Assembly (NCBI GenBank): GCA_945952065.1
Contig: CAMFGY010000001.1
Coordinates: 310,001-374,000, forward strand
Reading direction: 5' to 3'
Source: an uncultured Burkholderiales bacterium
Lineage (GTDB): Bacteria; Pseudomonadota; Gammaproteobacteria; Burkholderiales; Burkholderiaceae_C
Length of the DNA: 64,000 nt
Part shown: positions 32,811 through 42,872 of the stretch, one piece after another
Numbering within the stretch: position 1 is the stretch's first letter
How the letters are laid out: each line of letters starts with the position of its first letter
Translations under genes and position numbers: made by a program
Notes under the pieces: generated by a model
Database searches by the model: none
Told to the model about the DNA's origin: nothing
What the model saw: the letters and a program-made list of their open reading frames with translations, nothing else

Positions 32811-34523
32811 TCAAGCCCACTGCACCGCCCGACCCGCGGCATACCAAGCGGCGATGCGCTCGGCCACTTCGGCTTCGATGCGGTTGCGGCGGATCTTCAT
32901 GGTCGGGGTCAGGCAGCCGTTCTCGATCGTCCAAGGCTGCTGGGCGATCACCAACATGCAGAGCTTTTCATAGTCGGGCAGCTCGGCATTGACGGCTTGC
33001 AGGTGCGCGCTCAAGGCCTGCTCCACCTCGGCATGCAGGGCCGAGCCGGGCGCGGCTTGGCTGAGCTTGGCGCGCCAGTCTTCACTCAGCACCACCAGGC
33101 CAAAGGCGGCCGCCTGGCCCACACCCGACACCAGGGTGATCTCAACCATCGGATGCGCGTTCAGCCGGTTTTCCACCGGCGCTGGCGCCACATATTTGCC
33201 CTTGGCGGTTTTGAACAGCTCTTTCACACGCCCGGTCAGCTTGAGCAGGCCGTCGCCGGCGCGGCGCTCGCCCTTGTCGCCGGTGCGGAAGAAACCATCC
33301 GCGGTGAAGCATTCCGCATCCAGATCGGGCCGCTTGTAATAGCCCACCAGCTGGCCCGGCGACTTGATCAGAATTTCACCCTCCTCGCTGAGCTTGCATT
33401 CCACACCCGGCAGCGGCACGCCGACATAACCGGTTTCTTGAAGGGTGTTGGTGGAGCTGTGCGAGTAGGCAAAGTCTTCGGTCATGCCATAGCCTTCCAG
33501 CAAATTCAGGCCCAGGCGGCGATACCAAGCGATCAGCTCGGGTGGGATAGGCGCCGAGGCGCTCATGGCCGCCCGGACCTGATCCAGGCCCAAGCCCTTG
33601 AGCACTTTTTTGCGCACGATGCCGCCCAGGATGGGAATCTTCAGCAGGCGGTCGAGCTTCTTGGCCGGCATCTTGCTGAACACCCCTTGCTGGAACTTCA
33701 GCCACAGCCGCGGCACCGAACAAAACAGCGTGGGCCGGGCACGTTGCAGGTCATGCACAAAGGTGTCCAGCGACTCGGCGAAGAACACATGGGTTTTGCC
33801 TTCCATCAGCGTGGTGCATTCCACGCAAGCCCGCTCATACACATGGGCCAAGGGCAGATAAGACAGCACCCGCTGCTCGGGCAACTCACCGCTGAGGCTG
33901 CGGATGAAGGCCACCGAGCCGGCCGTGGCCGCGCTGATGCGCCCAAAACTGTGCATGGCACCCTTGGGCTGGCCGGTGGAGCCAGAGGTGTAGATCAACA
34001 TGGCCAAGTCATCGGGCCGGCGCTGCGGGCGCCCGGCCAAGGGCTGGGTGCGCGCAATGATGGCGTCCCAGCGCTCAAAGTCGGGCCGCGCCTGGGCCTC
34101 GGCAGGCGCCAAGGGCAAGCTGATGCAAGGCAGATGGGCCGGCACGCCTGGCGCTTGGGTCGACCAGGTGTCGAGCTTGCCGACGAACAAGAGACTGGCC
34201 TCGCTGTGTTCGAGCACAAAGCGCACGGTCTCGGCAGTTTCGGTGGGAAAGATGGCCACCGTGGTGCCGCCGGCCATCCAGATGGCCAGCTCCGCCATGA
34301 TGAAGTGCGCGCAATTCTTGGACAGAATGCCGACCCGCGCACCTGGGGCCAGGCGCAGGCTTTGCAGATGCGCCGCCATGCGCCGCGCTTGGTTCAGGGT
34401 CTCGGCCCAGGTGTAATCCAGCACCTGCCCGCCGCCGATGGGCTGGGTCAGATAGACCCGATTCGGCTGTGCGGCTTCATGGTCGTAGACATGGTCAAGA
34501 ATCAGCGGGGCGCTGGAATTCAT
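32811..34523 (-). CDS. AMP-dependent acyl-CoA synthetase (long-chain fatty acid type)
   Basis: 570 residues of the ANL superfamily: P-loop IYTSGSTGQPKG (A3), LEGYGMTEDFAYS (A5), DGFFRTGDKGERR (A7) and the C-terminal lid KLTGRVKELFKTAKGKYVAP (A8). The length and KELFKTxxGKYV motif match long-chain fatty acyl-CoA ligases. It activates fatty acids to acyl-CoA, with an AMP intermediate. On the minus strand ATAATT and AGGAG lie upstream of the ATG. No beta-oxidation genes are next to it. Confidence 0.88.
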   Translation of the reverse strand: MNSSAPLILDHVYDHEAAQPNRVYLTQPIGGGQVLDYTWAETLNQARRMAAHLQSLRLAPGARVGILSKNCAHFIMAELAIWMAGGTTVAIFPTETAETVRFVLEHSEASLLFVGKLDTWSTQAPGVPAHLPCISLPLAPAEAQARPDFERWDAIIARTQPLAGRPQRRPDDLAMLIYTSGSTGQPKGAMHSFGRISAATAGSVAFIRSLSGELPEQRVLSYLPLAHVYERACVECTTLMEGKTHVFFAESLDTFVHDLQRARPTLFCSVPRLWLKFQQGVFSKMPAKKLDRLLKIPILGGIVRKKVLKGLGLDQVRAAMSASAPIPPELIAWYRRLGLNLLEGYGMTEDFAYSHSSTNTLQETGYVGVPLPGVECKLSEEGEILIKSPGQLVGYYKRPDLDAECFTADGFFRTGDKGERRAGDGLLKLTGRVKELFKTAKGKYVAPAPVENRLNAHPMVEITLVSGVGQAAAFGLVVLSEDWRAKLSQAAPGSALHAEVEQALSAHLQAVNAELPDYEKLCMLVIAQQPWTIENGCLTPTMKIRRNRIEAEVAERIAAWYAAGRAVQWA

Positions 34524-34649
34524 GGCGGGCGCACTCCTGAGATGAGGGTGGCAAATTATGGGCAGCGCCAGCCCGCAGCGCCGATAGGCTTCACCCTAGG
34601 TGACGTGATCTGTTGAACCCCCTGGCTTGACCCTGTTTTCTCGCGCCGC

Positions 34650-37223
34650 TCACTCGCCCAACCAACGGCGCAAGAGGTCGCGCTCCACGGCCGGCAACTG
34701 GTGCACCGAGATCCAAGTCGACTTGTCGGCCCGGTAGAGATACTCGGGCGGCGCCTGGGCGGCGATGCGCTGACGCAGCGGCGCCACCGTGGCCTGGGCC
34801 TCGGCCTCTTGGCCTTGCGCGCGCAGGGCCGCAGCCTTGACGATCAGGGCCAAATCGCACCAAGGGCCATGCTTCAAGGCCTGCTCGGCGGTGCGAACCG
34901 CGCCTGCGGCGTCGCGCTCGGCCAAGGTCAGCCAGGCTTGCAGCGCCAGCAGGCGGGGGTCATGCTCGTCCAGCAAGCGTGCCTCTTTCAGCTGGGCGCG
35001 GGCTTGCGGCAGGCGTCCAGCGCGCAAGAGGTCTTGCACCCCATCGGCGCGCAGCTCCACAACGCCGGTGCGCAAGCGCAGCGCCTGCTCATAGACCCCA
35101 AAAGCCTCGTCCCAGCGTTCGGCCAGCGCCAAGGCGGCTGCGCGGCCCCACAGCGCCTCGGGGCTGTCCGACTGGTAGCCCAAGGCGGCCTCAAACGCGG
35201 CCAGGGCGCGCGGCGCATCCCCCAGCTTGCGGTAGGCCTCGCCCAGGGCCAAGTCGACCCGGTAGCGGTCTTCGCCATCCAGGCGTTCTCGGCTGGCGCT
35301 CAGCGTCTGACTCAGCGCTGCCAAAGGCTGGCCGCCATGCCAGCCGGCCTCCAGGGCGCCCACCAGCAACTGCCCGCTGCGGGGATGGCGGCTCAAGGCC
35401 TTGGCGGCCACGGCGCGCGCCTCGGCCTGTTGGCCCAAGATGGCGTGTCCATTCAAGAGCGCGGCCAGCACCTGTTCATCTTCCGGCGCCACCTGGGCGG
35501 CACGCGCAAACAGCGCTTGCGCCGCCGCGGCCTGGCCCTCTTCCAGCTTTTGATTGCCGGCGTTCACCAGCGCAATCGGCAGGCTGGCGCGCACATCGCT
35601 GCGCGCGAAATGCCGCTGCACCAAGGCCATCAAGTCGGGGTCTATGGCTTGCAAACGCTCGCGCACGATCTCGCGGTTGTCATAGGCGTCGCGGCGCGGT
35701 GAGTCATAACTGTTGGCGCCCTCGGCAAAGTACTCCCACACCGAGCCGCCGGCATAGCGCGACAAAAAGCCCGCGTGGCTGGCTTCGTCGCGGGCTTTGG
35801 CGCGGCGGTACAGCTCTTGAATCTCGCGCGCTTGGTCGGCCGTCAAGATGCCATGCACCTGGTGCGTGAGTTCATGCAGCACCGTGTTGTATTGGTCAAA
35901 GATGGAGCGCTCCACATCCTCGATGCCGGTGACGGTGTTGAAGCCGCCCGCGCCGCGCACATCGTCCCAAAGCCGCGAGTCGTAGTTGATGCGTGCGTCT
36001 TTCAAGGCCTGCGCGCCCGGCGTCTCCGACAGCTTCATATGCAGCGGCTTGATGAAGTGCGTCAGCCCGCCCTCCAGCAAGACCGGGATGTAGGCCTTCC
36101 AAGGCGCCACCGACAGGGCGACGCGCTTTTGATGGCGCGGCGACAGCTCGGCCCAGTTCAGCACATAGCGTTCGATGCCGGGCACCTCGGGCATGGGCGT
36201 GGCGGCAAAGCGGGCTTCGGCCGCCGCGCGGTGGATGTCCATGGCCATGCGTTGCGACTCGATGGCTTTGGCCAGCACCGCATGCGCGCGGCCATAGCCG
36301 GGCTGCTGGCGCAGCGCCTGAAAGCTGAGGCTTTCGGCGGCCTTGAAGTCGCCGCGCACAAAGGCCTCGGAGGCTTGGCGCGTCAAGTCTTGCGCGGCGG
36401 CAAAGGCCTTGGGATTGAGCTTGGCCAGCTCGCTGTAGTTCTTGCGCGCATAGCCATTGCCGAGGTGGTAATGCGCCTGCTCGTGGCGCGGGTTCAAGGC
36501 CACGGCGCGCTCCGAGGCGCTGATGGCCTCGTCGGTGCGGCCCAGGCGAATCAAGGTGTCGGCCATGGCCATCAGGCCATCGGCCCGGGGGTATGCCTTG
36601 ACGCTGGCTTCCAGCAGCTTCAGCGAGCCCTCGTAATCGCGCAGCTGCAAGGCGAGCTGGCCTTGGCCTTGCAGAGCGGCGGCACGGTCTTGCGGGCTCG
36701 TGCTCAGTTGCAAAGCGCGTTCGAAGCAGGCTTTGGCGCGCTCAAAATTGCGCTGCTCCAGCGCCAAGCGGCCGGCGGCCTGCGCATCCGCGGCCATCAC
36801 GCCTTGGGCCTTGGGCTCCAGCACCGCGCGGGTTTGCGCATCCAGGGTGGCCAGATCTTGCCGAATCCAATGCCATTGGTAGAGCTGGCTGCGCTCGGCA
36901 TTGCTGAGCTGCTGCGGCTTGCTTTGCAGCGCTTCGATCAGCGGCGCGGCGGCGCGGTAGTCCTGCTGGATGAGCAAGCGCTCGATCTTCAAGGCGGTGT
37001 CGGAGGCTTGAGGCTGAGACATGGTTTTGGCCGCAGCGGCCTTTTTGGGCGCGGCCTTGCCGCTCGCTTTGTTGGCCGCTTTGGCGCTGGGCTTGGCCGC
37101 AACTGGCGCCGCCTTCTTGACGGGCGCCGCCAGCGCCAGCGGCGCAGCACTGCTGCAGCCCAATGCGAGCATCACACTCAGCCAGAGCGTGCTTGAGGGT
37201 TTGGCCTTGCGAAACTTTTGCAT
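34650..37223 (-). CDS. Secreted TPR protein with internal gluzincin-type metallopeptidase domain
   Basis: 857 residues. Signal peptide (about 1-32, ending ALA), Ala/Lys-rich low-complexity segment (33-66), TPR-like repeats (about 80-320), a central domain with H450-E451-L-T-H454 and W496-E497-x-x-A-E501 (EYFAEGANSY), and further TPR repeats (about 545-830). HExxH followed ~45 residues later by ExxAE is the gluzincin zinc site, resembling the anthrax lethal factor-like/ATLF fold. A periplasmic peptidase flanked by protein-binding repeats is the best reading; the substrate is unknown. It is the largest gene of the minus-strand run. Confidence 0.75.
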   Translation of the reverse strand: MQKFRKAKPSSTLWLSVMLALGCSSAAPLALAAPVKKAAPVAAKPSAKAANKASGKAAPKKAAAAKTMSQPQASDTALKIERLLIQQDYRAAAPLIEALQSKPQQLSNAERSQLYQWHWIRQDLATLDAQTRAVLEPKAQGVMAADAQAAGRLALEQRNFERAKACFERALQLSTSPQDRAAALQGQGQLALQLRDYEGSLKLLEASVKAYPRADGLMAMADTLIRLGRTDEAISASERAVALNPRHEQAHYHLGNGYARKNYSELAKLNPKAFAAAQDLTRQASEAFVRGDFKAAESLSFQALRQQPGYGRAHAVLAKAIESQRMAMDIHRAAAEARFAATPMPEVPGIERYVLNWAELSPRHQKRVALSVAPWKAYIPVLLEGGLTHFIKPLHMKLSETPGAQALKDARINYDSRLWDDVRGAGGFNTVTGIEDVERSIFDQYNTVLHELTHQVHGILTADQAREIQELYRRAKARDEASHAGFLSRYAGGSVWEYFAEGANSYDSPRRDAYDNREIVRERLQAIDPDLMALVQRHFARSDVRASLPIALVNAGNQKLEEGQAAAAQALFARAAQVAPEDEQVLAALLNGHAILGQQAEARAVAAKALSRHPRSGQLLVGALEAGWHGGQPLAALSQTLSASRERLDGEDRYRVDLALGEAYRKLGDAPRALAAFEAALGYQSDSPEALWGRAAALALAERWDEAFGVYEQALRLRTGVVELRADGVQDLLRAGRLPQARAQLKEARLLDEHDPRLLALQAWLTLAERDAAGAVRTAEQALKHGPWCDLALIVKAAALRAQGQEAEAQATVAPLRQRIAAQAPPEYLYRADKSTWISVHQLPAVERDLLRRWLGE

Positions 37224-37315
37224 GGAGGAATCGAAACCACGGGTGAAAAGAAGGGGCCGAAGGCCTGAGCCTCAGCGCGCCCCGGCACTGTGCCAGAAGA
37301 AAAAGACCTTGCGGC

Positions 37316-38008
37316 TCAAGGCGAACGCAGCGCCTGTCCGTTGACCGCACGGCAGCGCTGGATATCGCAGGCCGTGGGCAAGATGCTGCGGTACTCGGTC
37401 ACCGAATTCAGCAGCGATCGGTCGCGCGCATAACACTGGCCGCCCTTGCCGTCGTGGTAGTAAGAGGTGACGTCCACACAGCGACGTGAATGCGCCATCA
37501 GGCCAAAGAAGTGGCCCATCTCATGCGAAATCACCATCTGCAAGGTTTGCTCGGCGGGGTGTTTGGGATTGCGGGTCTTCAAGAGCTGGAAGGCCGCCGC
37601 ACTCAGCGCCAAGGTGCGTTGGCCCAGGTTCGCCAAACCAAAATTGCCCCGGCTGCCAGGCTCGCTCCACTGCACCACGATGGCCCCGGCGGGCAGGTCT
37701 TCGTCCGGGCCGAGCTGCTGCACCCGGCTCTCAACCCCGCAGCCCGACCACGCTTTGGACGCGCGCTTCAAGCTGGCCATCACATCCGCTGCAGAGAACC
37801 AGGCCGGCGCGCCGCTGTGCCAGTACACGAAGCGCAAAGACCTGCTCAGGGCCGGGCGGTCCTGCCCATCGTTCCAGGTAGCGATTTCACCGGGCCGGCA
37901 TTCGGCAATCTCTTGCTCACGCACCGAGGGCTGGGCACGCGCCGCGCCCGACAGAAGCAGACTCAGGCCCAGACTCAGCAGCAGGGCCGCTCCCCGCTCA
38001 GATCGCAC
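37316..38008 (-). CDS. Secreted small zinc metallopeptidase-like protein
   Basis: About 230 residues with a signal sequence (GAALLLSLGLSLLLSGAARA). The zinc site is H162-E163-M-G-H166-F-F-G169-L-M-A-H173: HExxHxxGxxxH, one residue longer than the metzincin HExxHxxGxxH, so the third ligand may be out of canonical register. Cysteines near the end (QCYARD, PTACDIQRC) suggest disulfides. The start is uncertain: I take the GTG at 38008, overlapping xdhC by 11 bases; an ATG at 38059 would overlap by 62. Activity is inferred. Confidence 0.65.
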   Translation of the reverse strand: MRSERGAALLLSLGLSLLLSGAARAQPSVREQEIAECRPGEIATWNDGQDRPALSRSLRFVYWHSGAPAWFSAADVMASLKRASKAWSGCGVESRVQQLGPDEDLPAGAIVVQWSEPGSRGNFGLANLGQRTLALSAAAFQLLKTRNPKHPAEQTLQMVISHEMGHFFGLMAHSRRCVDVTSYYHDGKGGQCYARDRSLLNSVTEYRSILPTACDIQRCRAVNGQALRSP

Positions 38009-38996
38009 AACCACTCTCGGCACCCGAGCGCAGCTGCGAGCTGCTGACTTGCACGCCATAGCGCTCCGCCGTCATATGGGCCAAGATCGACAGCGCAATC
38101 TCGGGCGGGGTGCGCGCGCCAATGTGCAAGCCCACCGGCCCATGCAGGCGCGCCAGCTGCTCTGGGCTGAGATCGAAATGCTCGGCCAACCGCGCCTTGC
38201 GTTTGGCCTGGTTGACGCGCGAGCCAATTGCGCCCACATAGAAGGCCGGGCTCTTCAGCGCCTCCATCAGCGCCAGATCGTCGAGCTTGGGGTCGTGGGT
38301 GAGGGCCACCACGGCACTGTGGCCATCGGGCGCAAAGGCGTTGACCACATCGTCGGGCATCTCGCGGGTCAGTGTGCAGCCGAGCAGCTCAAAGCCCTCG
38401 GCGTATTCCTCTCGTGGATCGCAGATCAAGACCTGGTAGTCCAGCCCCAAGGCCATTTGCGCCAGGTACTGGGTCATTTGCCCGGCGCCGATGATCAGCA
38501 AACGCCACTGCGGGCCGTGGTGGGTGATGAGCTGCTGCTCGCTCAGGCTCAGCAGATCGGCGCCCGCCACCGGCACACTCAGCTGCACCGCGCCGCTGGC
38601 CAAGTCGAGGCTGCGGCAGACGCGTTCGCCGCGATCCAGCCGCGCCAGCAATTCGCTGATTTGCGAGCCCGGCCTCAAGGGCTCCAGCATCAGTTCCAGC
38701 GTGCCGCCGCAAGGCAGGCCAAAACGGGTGGCCTCCTCCGCGCCCACGCCATAGCGCAGCAGCTCGGGTTTTTGCAAGCGCAAAGCGCCTTCACGGACCT
38801 TGGCGATCAAATCATCTTCGATGCAGCCGCCCGAGACCGAGCCGGCAATCTGCCCATCGTCCCGCACGGCCACCACCGAGCCCACCGGGCGCGGCGCCGA
38901 ACCCCAGGTGCGGGTGATGGTGCCCAGCACCACGCGGCGGCCTTGCGCCTGCCAAGCCTGCACCTGACGCAACACTTGCAAATCGACGTTGTCCAT
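37998..38996 (-). CDS. xdhC: XdhC-family molybdenum cofactor maturation protein
   Basis: 332 residues in two domains: an N-terminal part with VVAVRDDGQIAGSVSGGCIE and GLPCGG, and a C-terminal Rossmann-like part with LLIIGAGQMTQYLAQ and GAIGSRVNQAKRKARL. XdhC proteins bind Moco, insert the terminal sulfur or equatorial ligand and hand it to molybdenum hydroxylases; the divergent coxSLM operon next door is the expected client. ATG at 38996 chosen; the frame upstream is non-coding. Confidence 0.9.
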   Translation of the reverse strand: MDNVDLQVLRQVQAWQAQGRRVVLGTITRTWGSAPRPVGSVVAVRDDGQIAGSVSGGCIEDDLIAKVREGALRLQKPELLRYGVGAEEATRFGLPCGGTLELMLEPLRPGSQISELLARLDRGERVCRSLDLASGAVQLSVPVAGADLLSLSEQQLITHHGPQWRLLIIGAGQMTQYLAQMALGLDYQVLICDPREEYAEGFELLGCTLTREMPDDVVNAFAPDGHSAVVALTHDPKLDDLALMEALKSPAFYVGAIGSRVNQAKRKARLAEHFDLSPEQLARLHGPVGLHIGARTPPEIALSILAHMTAERYGVQVSSSQLRSGAESGCAI

Positions 38997-39199
38997 GGCG
39001 CCATCGTACTGCGCGCTGCCGCAGCCCGGCGCTTGTGCCAAAGCGGCACAGCCGCCCGCCCAGCAAACCACCCATGTATGGACATACATGCGGGTAAACG
39101 GCGGGTAGCGCCGCGCCAAAGCTGCGGCGACGATGGCCTTGGCCCCTGCGCCCCCTATGCACAAGCACCACTCGAGTGCCAGCCTCCAGGAGACAAGCC

Positions 39200-39694
39200 A
39201 TGAGCACGCACAAGATCACGCTCAAGATCAACGGCCGAACGCTGACGCGCGAGATCGCGCCAGACCGCCTGCTGTCGCAGCTGCTGCGCGAAGACCTCGC
39301 CCTCACCGGCACCCACATCGGTTGCGACACCGGCCAATGCGGCGCCTGCACCGTGCATCTGAACGGGCGCGCGGTGAAGAGTTGCGTGGTGCTGGCGGTG
39401 CAGGCCCAAGGCGCCGAAGTCACCACCATCGAGGGGCTGGCGGCCGCCGATGGCACGCTGCACCCCATGCAAGCCGCCTTCAAAGAATGCCACGGCCTGC
39501 AATGCGGCTTTTGCACGCCCGGCATGGTGATGAGCGCGGTGGACCTGGTGCAACACCATGGCGGCCCGGCGTCTCTCTCCGAGGTCCAGGTGCGCGAGGC
39601 CTTGGAAGGCAATCTGTGCCGCTGCACCGGCTACCAAAACATCGTCAAAGCGGTGCAACTGGGCGCCGCAGCCATGCAAGAAGGGAGCCAGTGA
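39200..39694 (+). CDS. coxS: Molybdenum hydroxylase [2Fe-2S] subunit
   Basis: 164 residues carrying two [2Fe-2S] clusters: a plant-type site ([15 protein letters not shown] plus a later Cys) and the C-terminal domain ([13 protein letters not shown], then [10 protein letters not shown]). It passes electrons from the molybdenum centre to the FAD subunit. AGGAG lies 8 bases before the ATG. Its TGA overlaps the ATG of the large subunit (TGATG). The gene order S-L-M is preserved except that M follows L. Confidence 0.92.
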   Translation: MSTHKITLKINGRTLTREIAPDRLLSQLLREDLALTGTHIGCDTGQCGACTVHLNGRAVKSCVVLAVQAQGAEVTTIEGLAAADGTLHPMQAAFKECHGLQCGFCTPGMVMSAVDLVQHHGGPASLSEVQVREALEGNLCRCTGYQNIVKAVQLGAAAMQEGSQ

Positions 39695-42057
39695 TGACCA
39701 CGACCCCCAGCCCTCAAGCCGGCCTGATCGGCCAAAGTGTGCGCCGCCGCGAGGACGGGCGCTTTCTGACCGGGCGCGGCCAGTACACCGATGACATCGT
39801 CTTGCCGCGCCAAAGCTATGCCTACTTCCTGCGCTCGCCCTATGCCCATGCGCGCCTGGGCCGCATCGACACGGCCGCTGCGGCCGCCGCCGAGGGCGTG
39901 TTGGCGATCTTCACCGGCGAGCACTTCCGGGCCGTGGGCGGCCTGCCCTGCGGCTGGCTGATCAACAGCCTGGACGGCTCGCCGATGAAGGAGCCCAAGC
40001 ACCCCATCCTGGCCGATGGCAAAGTGCGTTATGTGGGCGACGCCGTGGCGCTGGTGGTGGCCGAGAGCTATGCGCAAGCCAAAGCCGCCGCCCAGCTGAT
40101 CGAGGTGGACTACGAAGAGCTGCTGCCGGTGGTGGACACCGCGCGTGCCAAAGACTTCGCCAGCAGCGTGCACGCCGAGGCGCCCGACAACGTCTGCTAC
40201 ACCTGGGGCTGCGGCGACGCAGCGGCCACCGACGCGGCCTTTCAAGGCGCCACCCATGTGACGCGGCTGCAGTTCCGCAACAACCGGCTGGTGCCTAACG
40301 CCATCGAGCCACGGGCCGCCAATGCCAGCTACAACCCGGGCGATGAGAGCTACACCCTCTATGTGGCCAACCAAAACCCGCATGTCGAGCGCCTGCTGAT
40401 GTGCGCCTTTGTGCTGGGCATTCCCGAGCACAAGGTGCGGGTGGTGGCGCCCGATGTGGGCGGCGGCTTTGGTTCCAAGATTTTTCTCTACGCCGAAGAA
40501 ACCGCGCTGACCTGGGCCAGCAAGCAAGTGGGCCGGCCCATCAAATGGACCGCCGAGCGCAGCGAGAGCTTCCTCACCGACGCGCATGGCCGCGACCACG
40601 CCACCACGGCCGAGCTGGCCCTGGACGCCCAGGGCAAGTTCCTGGGCCTGCGGGTGCACACCACGGCGAATCTGGGCGCCTATCTGTCCACCTTTGCCAG
40701 CAGCGTGCCGACGATTCTGTACGCCACGCTTTTGGCCGGGCAGTACACCACGCCGGCCATCTACGCCGAGGTCACAGGGGTGTTCACCAACACCGCGCCG
40801 GTGGACGCTTACCGGGGCGCGGGTCGGCCCGAAGCCACCTATGTGGTGGAGCGTCTGGTGGAAACCGCCGCCCGCGAGCTGGGCATCGACCCGGCCGAGC
40901 TGCGCCGGCGCAACTTCATTCGCAGCTTCCCCTATGCCACGCCGGTGGGCCTGAGCTACGACACGGGCGACTACGAGGCCACGCTGAACCAAGTCATCGA
41001 GCTGGCCGATGTGGCCGGCTTTGCCGCGCGCCGCGCCACCAGCGAGGCCAAGGGGCTCAAACGCGGCCTGGGCTACAGCACCTATATCGAGGCCTGCGGG
41101 CTGGCACCCAGCAATATCGCGGGGGCCTTGGGCGCGCGCGCCGGGCTGTTTGAAGCCGGCGAGGTGCGGGTGCACCCCACCGGCAAGGTCACCATCTTCA
41201 CCGGCAGCCACTCGCATGGCCAGGGCCATGAAACCACCTTTGCCCAGCTGGTGGCCGACAAGCTGGGCATCCCCTTTGACGATGTGGACATCCAGCATGG
41301 CGACACCGGCAAGGTGCTGTTTGGCATGGGCACTTACGGCAGCCGCTCACTCTCGGTGGGCGGCACCGCCATCGTCAAGGCCGTGGACAAGGTGATTGCC
41401 AAGGGCAAGAAGATCGCCGCGCATTTGCTGGAAGCGGCCGACACCGACATTGAGTTTGAGAACGGTGTGTTCAAAGTGGCCGGCACCGACAAGAGCGTGC
41501 CCTTCGCCTCGGTCTCGCTCACCGCCTATGTGCCGCACAACTACCCGCTGGCCACGCTGGAGCCCGGCCTGAACGAAAACGCTTTCTACGACCCGAGCAA
41601 CTTCACCTACCCCGCCGGCAGCTATGTCTGCGAGGTGGAGGTGGACCCGCTCACCGGCCGGGTGCGGGTGGACCGCTTCAGCGCGGTGGACGACTTCGGC
41701 AATATCGTCAACCCGATGATTGTGGAAGGCCAGGTGCACGGCGGCATCGCCCAGGGCATTGGCCAAGCGCTGCTGGAGCATGGCATTTACGAGGTGGACA
41801 GCGGCCAGCTGCTGACCGGCAGCTATATGGACTATGCCATGCCCCGCGCCGATGACCTGCCGCACTTCCAGGTGAAAACCGCCAAGGGCACGCCCTGCAC
41901 CCACAACCCGCTGGGCGTGAAGGGCTGCGGCGAAGCGGGTGCCATCGGCTCACCGCCCGCGGTCATCAACGCCATCTGCGACGCCTTGGGCCTGAAAGAC
42001 CTGCCCATGCCGGCCACACCGCACACCGTGTGGCAAGCCATCCAGGCGCAACGCTGA
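39694..42057 (+). CDS. coxL: Molybdenum hydroxylase large subunit (form II CoxL-like)
   Basis: 787 residues. It has the molybdopterin-binding pattern, including GGGFGSK and [13 protein letters not shown], whose Glu (about 746) is the base of the family. The active-site loop reads AYRGAGR (about 372-378), the form II signature; bona fide CO dehydrogenases have AYRCSFR with the catalytic Cys. So this enzyme is probably an aldehyde or other heteroaromatic/organic oxidase rather than a CO dehydrogenase, despite the cox gene order. Cytoplasmic, in complex with CoxS and CoxM. Confidence 0.9.
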   Translation: MTTTPSPQAGLIGQSVRRREDGRFLTGRGQYTDDIVLPRQSYAYFLRSPYAHARLGRIDTAAAAAAEGVLAIFTGEHFRAVGGLPCGWLINSLDGSPMKEPKHPILADGKVRYVGDAVALVVAESYAQAKAAAQLIEVDYEELLPVVDTARAKDFASSVHAEAPDNVCYTWGCGDAAATDAAFQGATHVTRLQFRNNRLVPNAIEPRAANASYNPGDESYTLYVANQNPHVERLLMCAFVLGIPEHKVRVVAPDVGGGFGSKIFLYAEETALTWASKQVGRPIKWTAERSESFLTDAHGRDHATTAELALDAQGKFLGLRVHTTANLGAYLSTFASSVPTILYATLLAGQYTTPAIYAEVTGVFTNTAPVDAYRGAGRPEATYVVERLVETAARELGIDPAELRRRNFIRSFPYATPVGLSYDTGDYEATLNQVIELADVAGFAARRATSEAKGLKRGLGYSTYIEACGLAPSNIAGALGARAGLFEAGEVRVHPTGKVTIFTGSHSHGQGHETTFAQLVADKLGIPFDDVDIQHGDTGKVLFGMGTYGSRSLSVGGTAIVKAVDKVIAKGKKIAAHLLEAADTDIEFENGVFKVAGTDKSVPFASVSLTAYVPHNYPLATLEPGLNENAFYDPSNFTYPAGSYVCEVEVDPLTGRVRVDRFSAVDDFGNIVNPMIVEGQVHGGIAQGIGQALLEHGIYEVDSGQLLTGSYMDYAMPRADDLPHFQVKTAKGTPCTHNPLGVKGCGEAGAIGSPPAVINAICDALGLKDLPMPATPHTVWQAIQAQR

Positions 42058-42080
42058 GCATTGACGAGGAGCAAAGCACC

Positions 42081-42872
42081 ATGAGCACCTTCTCTTACCT
42101 GCAAGCCAGCAGCCTGGCAGAGGCCGCCAAGGCCGCCGCCGCCAGCGAGGCCAAGATCATTGCCGGCGGCCAGTCTTTGCTGGGCGCCATCAAGCTGGGT
42201 CTGGCCGCGCCAGAAGCCTTGGTCGATTTGAGCGCCTTGGCCGAGCTCAAAGACATACGCCGCGACGGCGCCACTCTCAGCATCGGCGCCCTGTGCACCC
42301 ATGCGACGGTGGCCGCCTCCGCCGAGGTGCAGCAGGCCATCCCGGCGCTGGCCGAGCTGGCGGGCCAAATCGGCGACCGCCAGGTGCGCAACCGCGGCAC
42401 CCTGGGCGGCAGCCTGGCCAATAACGACCCCGCCGCTTGCTACCCGGCCGCCGTGCTGGGCCTGGGCGCCACGGTGCACACCGACCGGCGCAGCATCGCC
42501 GCCGACGACTTCTTCACCGGCTTGTTTGAAACCGCCCTGCAGCCCGGCGAGATCATCCGCTCGGTGAGCTTCCCGCTGCCGGAAAAAGCCGGCTGGCAAA
42601 AGTTCAAGCAACCTGCTTCGCGCTTTTCCATCGTCGGCGTCTTCGTCGCCAAGACCAGCGGCGGCGTGCGCGTGGCCGTCACGGGCGCCGGGCCGGGCGT
42701 GTTTCGCGCCAGCCCGCTGGAAGCCGCTTTGAATCAACACTGGAGCCCAGCCGCCGCGCAAGGCCTGAGCCTCCGCGCCGAGGGCCTGAACAGCGATCTG
42801 CACGGCTCGGCCGAGTACCGCGCGGCGCTGATCCCGGTCTTGGCCGGGCGGGCGGTGGCGGCGGCGCGGTGA
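42081..42872 (+). CDS. coxM: Molybdenum hydroxylase FAD subunit
   Basis: 263 residues with the FAD-binding signatures AGGQSLLGAIKLGL and GGSLANNDPAACYPAAVL (form of TLGGSLANNDPAA), plus the CO_deh_flav_C part. GAGGAGC precedes the ATG. Its stop overlaps the GTG start of coxD (GTGA). It takes electrons from CoxS to the quinone pool or another acceptor. Confidence 0.92.
   Translation: MSTFSYLQASSLAEAAKAAAASEAKIIAGGQSLLGAIKLGLAAPEALVDLSALAELKDIRRDGATLSIGALCTHATVAASAEVQQAIPALAELAGQIGDRQVRNRGTLGGSLANNDPAACYPAAVLGLGATVHTDRRSIAADDFFTGLFETALQPGEIIRSVSFPLPEKAGWQKFKQPASRFSIVGVFVAKTSGGVRVAVTGAGPGVFRASPLEAALNQHWSPAAAQGLSLRAEGLNSDLHGSAEYRAALIPVLAGRAVAAAR

Noticed and set aside
39694-42057. Assignment as carbon monoxide dehydrogenase
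   Set aside because: The active-site loop AYRGAGR lacks the CO dehydrogenase Cys; form II enzymes have not been shown to be CO dehydrogenases in general.
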